From NCBI GenBank assembly GCA_900759005.1, contig CAAEUQ010000144.1, positions 1-20,517 of the forward strand: DNA of 20,517 bases. The letters run 5' to 3'. The translations under genes and the position numbers were made by a program. Position 1 is the stretch's first letter; every line of letters begins with the position of its first letter. The notes beneath the pieces were generated by a model. It saw only the letters and a list, made by a program, of their open reading frames with translations, searched no databases and was not told where the DNA came from. Source of the DNA: Clostridia bacterium (lineage in GTDB: Bacteria > Bacillota > Clostridia > Christensenellales > Aristaeellaceae). Positions 1 to 6,790 of this stretch are shown here, piece by piece.

Positions 1-21
1 CTTTTCCGCCATCTGCGGCAT
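1..21 (-). CDS. Possible 5' end of a gene running off the left edge
   Basis: An ATG on the minus strand (19-21) opens a frame reading MPQMAEK before the window ends. Upstream are a GAGGA sequence about 6 bases away and a stronger GGAGG at 39-43, which is rather far. A TTGACC (93-98) and a weak TCAGAT (70-75) lie 17 bases apart and could be a promoter. Seven codons are too few to identify a product, and the call rests only on these signals and on the preceding GNAT gene having the same direction. Confidence 0.25.
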
Positions 22-130
22 GCAGATTCCTCGATTTACCTCCAGTAAACCTTCGGAATTTGCATTTGCATCTGACGAAAAATCCATTCGCCGGTCAACC
101 GCCTCATTTGTGCGGTGTTACCTTAAATCA

Positions 131-168
131 ATCCGCCTTTCTCGCAATGAGGAAGGCGGATATTTTTT
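131..168. terminator. Hairpin after the GNAT gene
   Basis: ATCCGCCTT (131-139) pairs perfectly with AAGGCGGAT (153-161), and three further pairs including one G-T close a 7-base loop. A run of six T follows on the plus strand (163-168). On the minus strand the hairpin directly follows the GNAT stop codon, but only TGATTT comes after it, so it is a weak terminator in the direction of the annotated gene and a better one for plus-strand transcripts. Confidence 0.6.
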
Positions 169-601
169 ATTTCACTTCGAATCTCGTCCATTCGGCGCGG
201 CAGTATTCCATTACGTCCTCGGATTTCTTCATGCCGAGCTTTTCATAGAACGAAATCGCATCGTCGTTCGCGGCGAGATAAACGTTGATATTTTTTTCGC
301 CGCCGGCGAGCGCGTGGGCTTTACGCATCAGCTGCGCGCCAAGTCCCATCCGCTGACAATCGCGCCGCACGCCGAGATCGGTCACGAACAGCCAGTAGGC
401 AAAATCCGTAAGCCCGAACAGAACGCCGGCAATCGCGCCGGCTTCATCGCGGGCAATCAGGCTGATCGAAGCCGTCTGAACGAGCTTCTCAATGCGCGTC
501 TCAAAGCGTTCGCGCGGGTATTGCCTACCCAAATCGGTCGTTTTCAGGAAATCGATGTATTCGAGCGCCGAAATGCGCTCCGGCTGAATGGTAAACGTCA
601 T
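167..601 (-). CDS. GNAT family N-acetyltransferase
   Basis: A 144-residue single-domain acetyltransferase, expected to be cytosolic and to move an acetyl group from acetyl-CoA to an amine. The acetyl-CoA pyrophosphate loop is visible as QRMGLG (residues 83-88), matching the Q/R-x-x-G-x-G pattern. A typical motif B follows as DDAISFYEKLGM (about 113-124). The ATG at 599-601 is chosen because GGGGAGG lies about 8 bases upstream; the frame stays open for 42 more codons but those look non-coding. The substrate cannot be read from the sequence. It is divergent from the MATE gene, and its presumed -10 (TATAAT, minus strand, 620-625) sits inside a palindrome right before the ribosome binding site. 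Confidence 0.86.
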   Translation of the reverse strand: MTFTIQPERISALEYIDFLKTTDLGRQYPRERFETRIEKLVQTASISLIARDEAGAIAGVLFGLTDFAYWLFVTDLGVRRDCQRMGLGAQLMRKAHALAGGEKNINVYLAANDDAISFYEKLGMKKSEDVMEYCRAEWTRFEVK

Positions 602-614
602 ATGCCTCGCCTCC

Positions 615-632
615 CCTTCATTATAATGAGGG
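615..632. promoter_or_regulatory. Palindrome over the GNAT gene -10 and leader
   Basis: TCATTATAATGA (618-629) is a perfect 12-bp palindrome, extended by one G-T and two C-G pairs to 615-632. It contains a perfect TATAAT on the minus strand (620-625), only about 18 bases before the GNAT start. It could be an operator, or simply a symmetrical -10 region. No convincing -35 lies at the usual distance. Confidence 0.35.
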
Positions 633-680
633 ATTCTCGGTTTGGAAAGGCTTTTTTTGCAAGAATTATCCGTATTTTGA

Positions 681-709
681 TTGTTTGCGCGGACGAAATG
701 TGCTATTCT
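681..709 (+). promoter_or_regulatory. Candidate sigma-A promoter of the first MATE gene
   Basis: TTGTTT (681-686) and TATTCT (704-709) are separated by 17 bases. The start codon is 30 bases beyond the -10, with AAAGGAG between. A second -10-like TACAAT (713-718) has no matching -35. Confidence 0.5.
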
Positions 710-739
710 GAATACAATTACATTCAAAGGAGAATTCTC

Positions 740-2152
740 ATGTCCGCAGCTCCAACCTTTTGGCAGCGCGCGCGCCGAACGCTGATCGGCGATCGCGCTT
801 TTTATCGCATGGTTCTGGCGATCGTCGTTCCGATTATCATTCAGAACGCGATCACGAACTTCGTCAATCTTCTCGACAACGTAATGGTCGGTCGCATCGG
901 CACGGACGAGATGACCGGCGTTTCAATCGTAAACCAGCTGATGTTCGTGTTCAACCTCTGCGTTTTCGGCGGCGTGTCCGGCGCGGGCATTTTCGCGGCG
1001 CAGTATCACGGCGCGGGCAATCACGAAGGGGTGCGCGACTGTTTCCGATTCAAGCTCTATCTGGGGCTCGTCCTTTCGGCGGTTGCCATCGCGCTGTTCG
1101 CGTTTGCAAGCGAGCCGCTGATCCGGCTGTATCTGAACGAGGAAAACGCCGAAGCTCGTATCGCGATGACACTCGGTCACGGTCAGGATTATCTGAATGT
1201 CATGCTGTTCGGGCTGGTTCCGTTCGCCCTTTCGCAGGCATACGCGAGCACGCTGCGCGAAACAGGCGAAACCGCGCTGCCGATGCGCGCAGGCATCATG
1301 GCGGTTCTGATCAACCTTTCGCTGAATTACGTGCTGATTTACGGGCATTTCGGCTTTCCCGCAATGGGCGTGCGCGGCGCGGCGCTGGCAACGATCATTT
1401 CGCGCTATGCCGAGCTGTTTGTAATCGCGGTGGCGACGCAGCGTCGTCCGGAACGATTCAAATTCATCTGCGGCGCGTTCCGTTCGCCGCGCGTGCCGAT
1501 GAAGCTGGTTAAGCAGATTGCAATCAAGGGCTCTCCCCTGCTGATCAACGAAGCGCTTTGGTCGTTCGGTATTGCGATGATCGCGCGCTGCTATTCGATG
1601 CGCGGGCTGGACGTAGTTTCAGCGCTCAATATTTCGAACACGGTCAGCAATCTGTTCAATACAGTATTCCTATCGATGGGCAGCGCGACGGCGATCATTA
1701 TCGGTCAGGCGCTTGGCGCGAATGAAATCGATCGCGCGCGTGACCACGTCTGGAAGCTCGCGGCGTTCAGCATCGGCTGCTGCCTGATGATGGGCACGCT
1801 GCTTTGCATCGCGTCGCCGTTCGTTCCGCTGCTTTACAACACCGAGGACCACATTCGCCATCTCGCGACGCAGCTGATGATCGTCAACGCCGTCTATACG
1901 CCGCTGTCCGGATTTGCAAATATCAGCTATTTTACGCTCCGCTCCGGCGGCAAAACGGTGATTACCTTCCTGTTCGACAGCGGATTTACTTGGGTAGTCA
2001 GCTATCCGGCGGCGTATCTGCTGGTAACGCTGACGAGCCTACCGATCGTCTGGGTGGTTCTGATGGTGCAGTTCATGGACATCATCAAATGTATTCTCGG
2101 GTTCGTTCTCCTGAAAAAGGGCGTCTGGATTCACAATATGGTTGCAAAATAG
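740..2152 (+). CDS. MATE family multidrug/toxin efflux transporter
   Basis: A 470-residue integral membrane protein of the usual MATE length, expected to export cationic drugs or metabolites in exchange for Na+ or H+. The family signature is seen at the N-terminus: a hydrophobic stretch MVLAIVVPIIIQNAITN followed by LLDNVMVGRIG, then repeated hydrophobic helices to the end, consistent with about 12 membrane spans in two halves. The frame is open far upstream, but the ATG at 740 is chosen because AAAGGAG precedes it by about 8 bases and because MATE homology begins here. The substrate is unknown. It is transcribed alone and ends against a GC-rich hairpin shared with the convergent CAP-domain gene. 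Confidence 0.93.
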   Translation: MSAAPTFWQRARRTLIGDRAFYRMVLAIVVPIIIQNAITNFVNLLDNVMVGRIGTDEMTGVSIVNQLMFVFNLCVFGGVSGAGIFAAQYHGAGNHEGVRDCFRFKLYLGLVLSAVAIALFAFASEPLIRLYLNEENAEARIAMTLGHGQDYLNVMLFGLVPFALSQAYASTLRETGETALPMRAGIMAVLINLSLNYVLIYGHFGFPAMGVRGAALATIISRYAELFVIAVATQRRPERFKFICGAFRSPRVPMKLVKQIAIKGSPLLINEALWSFGIAMIARCYSMRGLDVVSALNISNTVSNLFNTVFLSMGSATAIIIGQALGANEIDRARDHVWKLAAFSIGCCLMMGTLLCIASPFVPLLYNTEDHIRHLATQLMIVNAVYTPLSGFANISYFTLRSGGKTVITFLFDSGFTWVVSYPAAYLLVTLTSLPIVWVVLMVQFMDIIKCILGFVLLKKGVWIHNMVAK

Positions 2153-2171
2153 GGAGCGGTTTCCCGCTCCC
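2152..2171. terminator. GC-rich hairpin between convergent genes
   Basis: GGGAGCGG (2152-2159) pairs with CCGCTCCC (2164-2171) around a TTTC loop. It overlaps the last base of the MATE stop codon. No T-run follows on the plus strand and only TATTTT on the minus strand, so it is at best a weak two-way terminator. Confidence 0.45.
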
Positions 2172-2178
2172 CCCGGAT

Positions 2179-2949
2179 TCACTTGCCGAAAAGCTGTACC
2201 CAATAGCGCACGCCTCCAACGTCGATCGCACACACGCCGATGCTGCCGAAGCTCTCGCGCAGGATGTTCGCGCGATGCCCTGCTGAGCTCATCCACGCCG
2301 CCATAACGCGCGCAACGTTCGAATACCCCTTGGCGATGTTTTCGCCGCGTGCTGCGATGGAAACGCTGCTCCAGCTTTCGCCGTTCGGTCGCGTATGGCT
2401 GAACAACTGGACGATTTCATTCGCCCGCACGCACGCGGCGCGCGTCAACTCCGGATCCTCCCGAAGCGCCGAAAGCCCGTATTTCGCGCGCTCGGCATTC
2501 ACCTCGGCGATCACCCGAAAGGCGAGATCGTTTGATGTGCTCGGCGCCTCTGCAGGATTTGCGGCAGGCGTCGCGGTCGGTTCGACGGTCGGTTTTGTTG
2601 TCGGCTTTACCGTTGGCGCGGCAGTCGGCTTTATTGTCGGTTCGGCGGTCGGTTTTATTGTCGGTTCGGCGCAGGCATCCGCATTCGCTGCCATGCAGCC
2701 GTTCGGCGTGCGCAGGCGCACGGAATAACTGCCTTCGTCAATCGCGACGCGCGCGCCGCCGTCGGAACCGTTTACGCTGCAAACGCGTACCGGCCAGCCG
2801 TTCCGGTAAACGGTCAGCGTGCATTCACCCTCCGCTTCCCATGCAATCTTCAGCTCGTTTCCTTCGCGGGTTGCACACAAACTATCGGCATATGCCGGGA
2901 TCGCCAGCATGACGATTGCGAGCGTCGTACAGAGAATTCGATATTTCAT
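2179..2949 (-). CDS. Secreted CAP/SCP-domain protein (YkwD-like)
   Basis: A 256-residue exported protein. Residues 1-22 form a signal peptide (basic start, hydrophobic core, cleavage near AYA-D). Residues 24-93 form a small cysteine-containing, probably beta-rich region. Residues 96-127 are four 8-residue PT-rich repeats that look like a flexible spacer. Residues 143-256 are the CAP domain, with HTRPNGESW, GENIA and GHRANIL motifs (H185, E203, H225) and a closing WVQLFG. Bacterial CAP proteins of this type are common in spore-formers, but their biochemical role is mostly unknown. AAAGGAG stands 8 bases before the ATG. A near-consensus promoter (2994-3022) drives it. Confidence 0.93.
   Translation of the reverse strand: MKYRILCTTLAIVMLAIPAYADSLCATREGNELKIAWEAEGECTLTVYRNGWPVRVCSVNGSDGGARVAIDEGSYSVRLRTPNGCMAANADACAEPTIKPTAEPTIKPTAAPTVKPTTKPTVEPTATPAANPAEAPSTSNDLAFRVIAEVNAERAKYGLSALREDPELTRAACVRANEIVQLFSHTRPNGESWSSVSIAARGENIAKGYSNVARVMAAWMSSAGHRANILRESFGSIGVCAIDVGGVRYWVQLFGK
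2569..2664 (-). repeat. Four 24-bp tandem repeats coding a PT-rich linker
   Basis: The units read PTIKPTAE, PTIKPTAA, PTVKPTTK and PTVEPTAT. They lie between the N-terminal region and the CAP domain, and such a repeat can change copy number by slippage without shifting frame. Confidence 0.85.
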
Positions 2950-2993
2950 GTCAGCAGCTCCTTTGTAATTATTTCGAAATATATTTCAACGTT

Positions 2994-3022
2994 ATTTTAT
3001 ATCTTACTGCCAATTCTGTCAA
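2994..3022 (-). promoter_or_regulatory. Strong sigma-A promoter of the CAP-domain gene
   Basis: On the minus strand TTGACA (3017-3022, a perfect -35) and TAAAAT (2994-2999) are exactly 17 bases apart. Transcription should begin near 2987, about 38 bases before the ATG, inside the palindrome GAAATATATTTC (2976-2987). A second inverted repeat, TGCCAAT (3008-3014) with ATTGGCA (3029-3035), brackets the -35. Confidence 0.75.
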
Positions 3023-3065
3023 TAAAAGATTGGCAATTCCCTACAATTTCCATTGGAGGCAGGAT

Positions 3066-3875
3066 ATGGATTCTATTCGTGCAGACGTCGCGCTGGTATC
3101 GCGCGGACTGGCAAGCAGCCGTGAACGAGCGCAATCGTTGATTCGCGCCGGATTGGTCAAGCTGAACGGCGCGGCGCTTGAAAAGCCGTCGGTGAAGGTC
3201 AGCGAAAGCGATATTCTGGCGGTCGCCGGCTCGGATTGCCCATACGTCAGCCGCGGTGGACTGAAGCTGGAGAAAGCGCTGGACGCGTTTTCCGTTTCGC
3301 CGGACGGACAAATCTGCATGGACGTCGGCGCGTCGACTGGCGGATTTACGGATGTATTGCTGCGCCGCGGCGCAAAATTGGTTTATGCAATTGACGTAGG
3401 CACCGGTCAGCTCGTTCCAGAAATCGCGGAAAATCCGCGCGTCGTTTCCATGGAACACACAAACGCACGCGCGCTGGAACGTGAAATGTTCGCTCCGGCT
3501 CCGACGCTCGCGGTAATGGACGTGTCATTTATTTCAATCAAGCTGATTTTGCCGGCGCTCAAGCGCGTAATGGGCGCGGACGGGCGACTGGTTGCTCTGA
3601 TCAAGCCGCAGTTTGAGGCAGGTCCGGCGGCGCTCGGCAAAAAGGGCGTGGTGACGAGCGCGCGCGTTCACGAGCGCGTGCTCGCCGAAATCGCAGCCTT
3701 CGCGCCAAATGCGGGCTGGCAGTTGCGCGCGCTGGATTTCTCGCCGATTGCAGGCGGCTCCGGAAACCTCGAATTTTTGGGCGATTTTCTCCCGATCGAG
3801 CGCTGCGAAGCGCTTCCGCCGGACGAAAAAGCCGTCCGCGCACTGGTCGATCGCGCGCACAGGATGATCAAATAA
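3066..3875 (+). CDS. tlyA: TlyA family rRNA (cytidine-2'-O)-methyltransferase
   Basis: A 269-residue SAM-dependent methyltransferase that 2'-O-methylates cytidines in ribosomal RNA; older annotations call it hemolysin A. An S4 RNA-binding domain covers about residues 1-60, joined by SRGGLKLEKAL to an FtsJ-like fold with the SAM loop DVGASTGGFTD (86-96). K67, D152, K180 and E236 line up, with a constant shift of two, with the K69-D154-K182-E238 tetrad I recall for Mycobacterium TlyA. The full N-terminus resembles the long form (TlyAII), which modifies both subunits; that is inference. The ATG at 3066 has GGAGG 6 bases upstream; the open frame before it is AT-rich and non-coding. No promoter is obvious. 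In many Clostridia it sits beside nadK-argR-recN; here it stands alone. Confidence 0.92.
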   Translation: MDSIRADVALVSRGLASSRERAQSLIRAGLVKLNGAALEKPSVKVSESDILAVAGSDCPYVSRGGLKLEKALDAFSVSPDGQICMDVGASTGGFTDVLLRRGAKLVYAIDVGTGQLVPEIAENPRVVSMEHTNARALEREMFAPAPTLAVMDVSFISIKLILPALKRVMGADGRLVALIKPQFEAGPAALGKKGVVTSARVHERVLAEIAAFAPNAGWQLRALDFSPIAGGSGNLEFLGDFLPIERCEALPPDEKAVRALVDRAHRMIK

Positions 3876-3916
3876 AAAACGGAGCTCGGGCTGTCCTTCG
3901 CCTGAGCTCCGTTTTT
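3875..3916. terminator. Bidirectional intrinsic terminator
   Basis: CGGAGCTCGGGC (3880-3891) pairs with GCCTGAGCTCCG (3900-3911), a 12-pair stem with one G-T and an 8-base loop. Five A precede it and five T follow, so it works in both directions between tlyA and the convergent small gene. Confidence 0.9.
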
Positions 3917-3920
3917 GCAT

Positions 3921-4154
3921 TCATGTTTCCGGCAGGATTTGCCGGATGCGATCGACGGTCATGCGCTGCAGCGCTCCGTTTTCCGTTTCACCCTCGACGC
4001 GGTAAACGCCGTTCGTCCATGTAAAGCGATCGTCTGTCCGCGTACTCTCCGGTTTCGCCGCCCAGAGATTTGCGCACACGCACGCAAACGACAGCATACA
4101 AAACGCCGCCGCAAGCACCACCAGCGTTACCAAAATCCGATACCATCCCCGCAT
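3921..4154 (-). CDS. Small single-span membrane-anchored protein, unknown function
   Basis: A 77-residue protein that I do not recognise. Residues 1-32 carry a short basic start (MRGWYR) and one strong hydrophobic segment, ILVTLVVLAAAFCMLSFACV, followed by about 45 polar residues (ESTRTDDRFTWTNGVYRVEG), so an N-terminal anchor or uncleaved signal with an outside tail is likely. Support for a real gene is the excellent GGAGGTGA about 8 bases before the ATG and the terminator right after its stop. It follows the MATE-DUF2284 pair in the same direction after 84 bases, so it may share that transcript. A CATAAAAA sequence about 40 bases upstream faintly resembles a sporulation sigma-E -10 but is not convincing. 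Confidence 0.65.
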   Translation of the reverse strand: MRGWYRILVTLVVLAAAFCMLSFACVCANLWAAKPESTRTDDRFTWTNGVYRVEGETENGALQRMTVDRIRQILPET

Positions 4155-4238
4155 TCAACCGTCACCTCCGCTACGATAGTTCTTTTTATGAGTACTTTCG
4201 GAGGTTCATGCCGCGCACGGCAAATGTCACATTCGTGC

Positions 4239-4772
4239 CTATTTATAAAAGATCAGCGAAAACCATGTGACCAGATTGCCGCCCGCCTGAAAATCAATGT
4301 CGTGCTTTTCCGCCAGCGCCGTGACCAGAATGCCATGGCTTTCCACACAGGGATACATTTTGTCCGGAAAGCGGCACGGCGCGTCCGGATATGCGCACTT
4401 CTCACACTGGGCGCACGCCTCCGTGGACAGAGCCATCGTGTCCGCCGCCTCCTGACGCACCAGCGCGTGCACCTGCCGCGTAATCGCCTCGTGCGGCGCG
4501 CGGGTCGCGAGCGTTTCTTCGATATTCGCAATGTCGTTTACTTCCGTGATCGTCGCAATCAAAAGCGCGTTTGGATACGCGCGGCACCGCGCTTCGCATG
4601 CCTCCACCGTACCAACCGCTGGCGGGCACGCCCATGATTTTCCGTACATCGGGCATTCCGTCTTACAGATATAGCGCACGCGCGGGCTGAACGTCAGTTC
4701 GTCCGTCTTGATAAACGCATACTGATACAGCGGCAATGCACTCAGTTTTTCTTCCAGTCGCTCGCGATTCAT
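4239..4772 (-). CDS. DUF2284 cysteine-rich, probably metal-binding protein
   Basis: A 177-residue cytosolic protein with the cysteine pattern of the DUF2284 family, annotated as predicted metal-binding. The first cluster is CKTECPMYGKSWACPP (C36, C40, C49) and the second is CAQCEKCAYPDAPCRFPDK with C120, C123, C126, C133 and then C142. This spacing suggests an Fe-S cluster or zinc, but no reaction is established. Its ATG overlaps the stop codon of the upstream MATE gene (ATGA), with GGGAG 6 bases before it, so the two are translationally coupled and probably act together. Confidence 0.88.
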   Translation of the reverse strand: MNRERLEEKLSALPLYQYAFIKTDELTFSPRVRYICKTECPMYGKSWACPPAVGTVEACEARCRAYPNALLIATITEVNDIANIEETLATRAPHEAITRQVHALVRQEAADTMALSTEACAQCEKCAYPDAPCRFPDKMYPCVESHGILVTALAEKHDIDFQAGGNLVTWFSLIFYK

Positions 4773-6139
4773 ATCTCGCTCCCTTCGGGATGCGGAACGT
4801 GCGTCCGCTTATACCAGCGATAGTAAAATACGAATGTACCCGAGGTCAGCGCCCACGAGATCGGATAACTGCACATGACGGCGGTTTCCGTATGCCACAT
4901 AGGAACGATCAGGAACACCCACAGCGCGCGCAGCGCACAGATGCCGACGACGGTAATGACCGTAGGAATCAACGCGTCGCCCATGCCGCGCAGCGTGCCG
5001 CCGATCATTTCAATCGGAATGTACACCCAATAGCAGAAGCCCATGAAGCGAACCATCTCAACCGCCTTATTCAGAACCGCGGTCTCGTGCGTAAAGATTC
5101 TGAACAGCGGTTCGGCGAAAATCATGAAGCTCGCACCCATCACAATCGCCGTACCCATCGACATCGCCGTGCAAACGCGCATACTCTTTTCCACGCGGTC
5201 ATAACGCCGCGCGCCGAAATTCTGACCCGCGAACGTCATGGCGGAAATGCCGAATGCGTTGACGATCATCCAGTTCATGCCGTCGAGTTTGCCGAGCACG
5301 ACCCACGCGGCGGCAGTGTTCGTTCCGAAGCCGTTGATCGCGGTCGTAATGATCATGTTGGAAAGGTTGTACATCGTGGACTGAAAGCCCGCCGGAAGAC
5401 CGATGCGAATCGTATCGCGCATCATCGCGCGCTGAATCCTGATCTTTTTAATCTCCAGCCGATAGCACATCTTCGAGCGCATCAGCGACCGGCAGACCAG
5501 CAGTCCGCTCGCCAGCTGCGCAAGGGAAGTCGCAATTGCAACGCCCGCCACGCCTTTTTTGAATACCGCCACAAACAGAAGGTCGAGCACGACGTTGATC
5601 AGGCAGCAGGCGATCAGGAAATACAGCGGACTTTTGGAATCGCCCACCGCGCGCAGAATACTCGATCCGACGTTATAAACCATCGACGGAATCATCGACA
5701 GGAACACGATTCTCAGATACATCGTCGAGCCCGTCATCGTATCCTTGGGCGTATTCATCCAATCCAGCAGCGTCGGCGCACAAAGAAGACCGAGCGCCGT
5801 CATGATCGCTCCGCCGACGATCGCGAGCGCAAGACCGGTATGCACCGCGTCCGACACACCCTTTTCATCGCGTCTGCCGAAATACTGCGACACGATAACC
5901 GTCGCGCCCGACGAAACGCCCACAAAAAAACCGATAATCAGATTCAGAATCTGCGCGGAGGATCCGCCGACCGCCGCCACTGCCGCGGAGCCCTCGAATT
6001 GACCGACCACGACCGTATCCACCGTATTGTAAAGCTGCTGAAACAGCGTGCCAAGCATGATCGGGAAAAAGAACTTCAAAATCTCCTTCCAGATCGTGCC
6101 CTCGACGATGCCGTTTCGCAGCTGCTTTTGCTCGTCCAT
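4769..6139 (-). CDS. MATE family efflux transporter (second copy)
   Basis: A 456-residue multi-span membrane protein of normal MATE length. The N-terminal signature reads ILKFFFPIMLGTLFQQLYNT followed by VDTVVVGQFEG, and the second half repeats the pattern with RIGLPAGFQSTMYNLSNMI. It looks clearly different from the MATE at 740-2152, so it is not a recent duplicate. The start at 6137-6139 is preferred over one 27 bases upstream because AGGAGGA lies at the right distance before it. The gene leads a two-gene unit with DUF2284 and is divergent from the YaiI/YqxD gene. The substrate is unknown. Confidence 0.93.
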   Translation of the reverse strand: MDEQKQLRNGIVEGTIWKEILKFFFPIMLGTLFQQLYNTVDTVVVGQFEGSAAVAAVGGSSAQILNLIIGFFVGVSSGATVIVSQYFGRRDEKGVSDAVHTGLALAIVGGAIMTALGLLCAPTLLDWMNTPKDTMTGSTMYLRIVFLSMIPSMVYNVGSSILRAVGDSKSPLYFLIACCLINVVLDLLFVAVFKKGVAGVAIATSLAQLASGLLVCRSLMRSKMCYRLEIKKIRIQRAMMRDTIRIGLPAGFQSTMYNLSNMIITTAINGFGTNTAAAWVVLGKLDGMNWMIVNAFGISAMTFAGQNFGARRYDRVEKSMRVCTAMSMGTAIVMGASFMIFAEPLFRIFTHETAVLNKAVEMVRFMGFCYWVYIPIEMIGGTLRGMGDALIPTVITVVGICALRALWVFLIVPMWHTETAVMCSYPISWALTSGTFVFYYRWYKRTHVPHPEGSEI

Positions 6140-6170
6140 TGTGCTTCTCCTCCTGCATTTGTCCATTTAT

Positions 6171-6200
6171 ATTCTAATCCCAAATCGGATTGAATTGCAA
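6171..6200 (-). promoter_or_regulatory. Candidate sigma-A promoter of the second MATE gene
   Basis: On the minus strand TTGCAA (6195-6200) and TAGAAT (6171-6176) are 18 bases apart. The start codon follows about 31 bases after the -10. Confidence 0.5.
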
Positions 6201-6226
6201 GCCCCCACACGTTAAGGAAAGCATTG

Positions 6227-6255
6227 TTGCGACACGGTTTGAAACGTGATATACT
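6227..6255 (+). promoter_or_regulatory. Sigma-A promoter of the YaiI/YqxD gene
   Basis: TTGCGA (6227-6232) and TATACT (6250-6255) are exactly 17 bases apart. The expected start of transcription near 6262 falls on the first base of the GGGAGG ribosome binding site, so the leader would be only about 14 bases. Confidence 0.7.
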
Positions 6256-6275
6256 GAAAATGGGAGGGAAAGCAT

Positions 6276-6710
6276 ATGCATCTGTTTATCGACGCGGACG
6301 GCTGCCCCGCGGTGCGTCTGGCGGCGGACTGCGCGCAAAGGCATTCGATTCCAGTCACGCTGGTTTGCGATACGGCGCATCGATTTGTTTTGCCGAACGC
6401 GGAGGTGATTTACGTCGATCGCGGACCGGACAGTGCGGATTTGTGCCTTGCAAACCGGCTTTCGCGCGGTGATCTCGCAATCACACAGGATTACGGGCTG
6501 GCGGCGCTCTGTCTCGCGCGCGGCGCGCGGGCAATTCACCCGAGCGGAATGGAATACACGCCTGAGAACATCGATTCGCTGCTGCTCGCCCGTCATACCG
6601 CAAGAAAACTGCGAAACGCAGGTGCACGACTGAAAGGCCCGTCGAAGCGCACTGCCGAACAGGATCGAGCGCTGATTTGCACGCTGGAGAACATCTTCGA
6701 GGAAAAATAA
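6276..6710 (+). CDS. YaiI/YqxD family protein (UPF0178, DUF188)
   Basis: A 144-residue protein matching the conserved YaiI/YqxD family over its whole length. The hallmark N-terminus is FIDADGCPAVR (acidic D6 and D8 with C10), followed by DTAHRF, a DxGPDSAD-type segment (DRGPDSADLCLAN) and GDLAITQDYGLAALCLARGA. The fold is thought to be PIN-like, which would fit a nuclease, but no activity is established to my knowledge. The ATG at 6276 has GGGAGG 8 bases upstream. It is a single-gene unit with its own promoter and a strong terminator. Confidence 0.93.
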   Translation: MHLFIDADGCPAVRLAADCAQRHSIPVTLVCDTAHRFVLPNAEVIYVDRGPDSADLCLANRLSRGDLAITQDYGLAALCLARGARAIHPSGMEYTPENIDSLLLARHTARKLRNAGARLKGPSKRTAEQDRALICTLENIFEEK

Positions 6711-6749
6711 CGCGCGAGCAGGGATTCCGCACCGGTTTTCAACATGAGA

Positions 6750-6786
6750 AAATCGAGCCTGTGTCTTTGTGATGCAGGCTCGATTT
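6750..6786. terminator. Bidirectional terminator between yqxD-like and sipL-like genes
   Basis: AAATCGAGCCTG (6750-6761) pairs perfectly with CAGGCTCGATTT (6775-6786), a 12-bp stem with a 13-base loop. Short T-rich tails follow on both strands. It serves the two convergent genes. Confidence 0.85.
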
Positions 6787-6790
6787 GCGT

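Noticed and set aside
20..739. 240-codon upstream extension of the first MATE gene
   Set aside because: It runs antisense through the whole GNAT gene. MATE homology and a good ribosome binding site both begin at 740.
2569..2664. CRISPR-like or minisatellite array
   Set aside because: The 24-bp units are contiguous, have no spacers and are in frame as PT-rich repeats of a secreted protein.
4215..4238. Hairpin GCACG...CGTGC after DUF2284 as a terminator
   Set aside because: Only five outer pairs with a three-base bulge and no T-run on either strand.
740..6139. The two MATE genes as a recent tandem duplication
   Set aside because: The proteins differ clearly at their N-termini and loops, and lie on opposite strands with unrelated neighbours.
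4736..6193. 485-codon open frame on the plus strand opposite the second MATE gene
   Set aside because: Its Arg/His-rich composition is typical of antisense reading of GC-rich genes, and it covers MATE, part of DUF2284 and the intergenic region alike.
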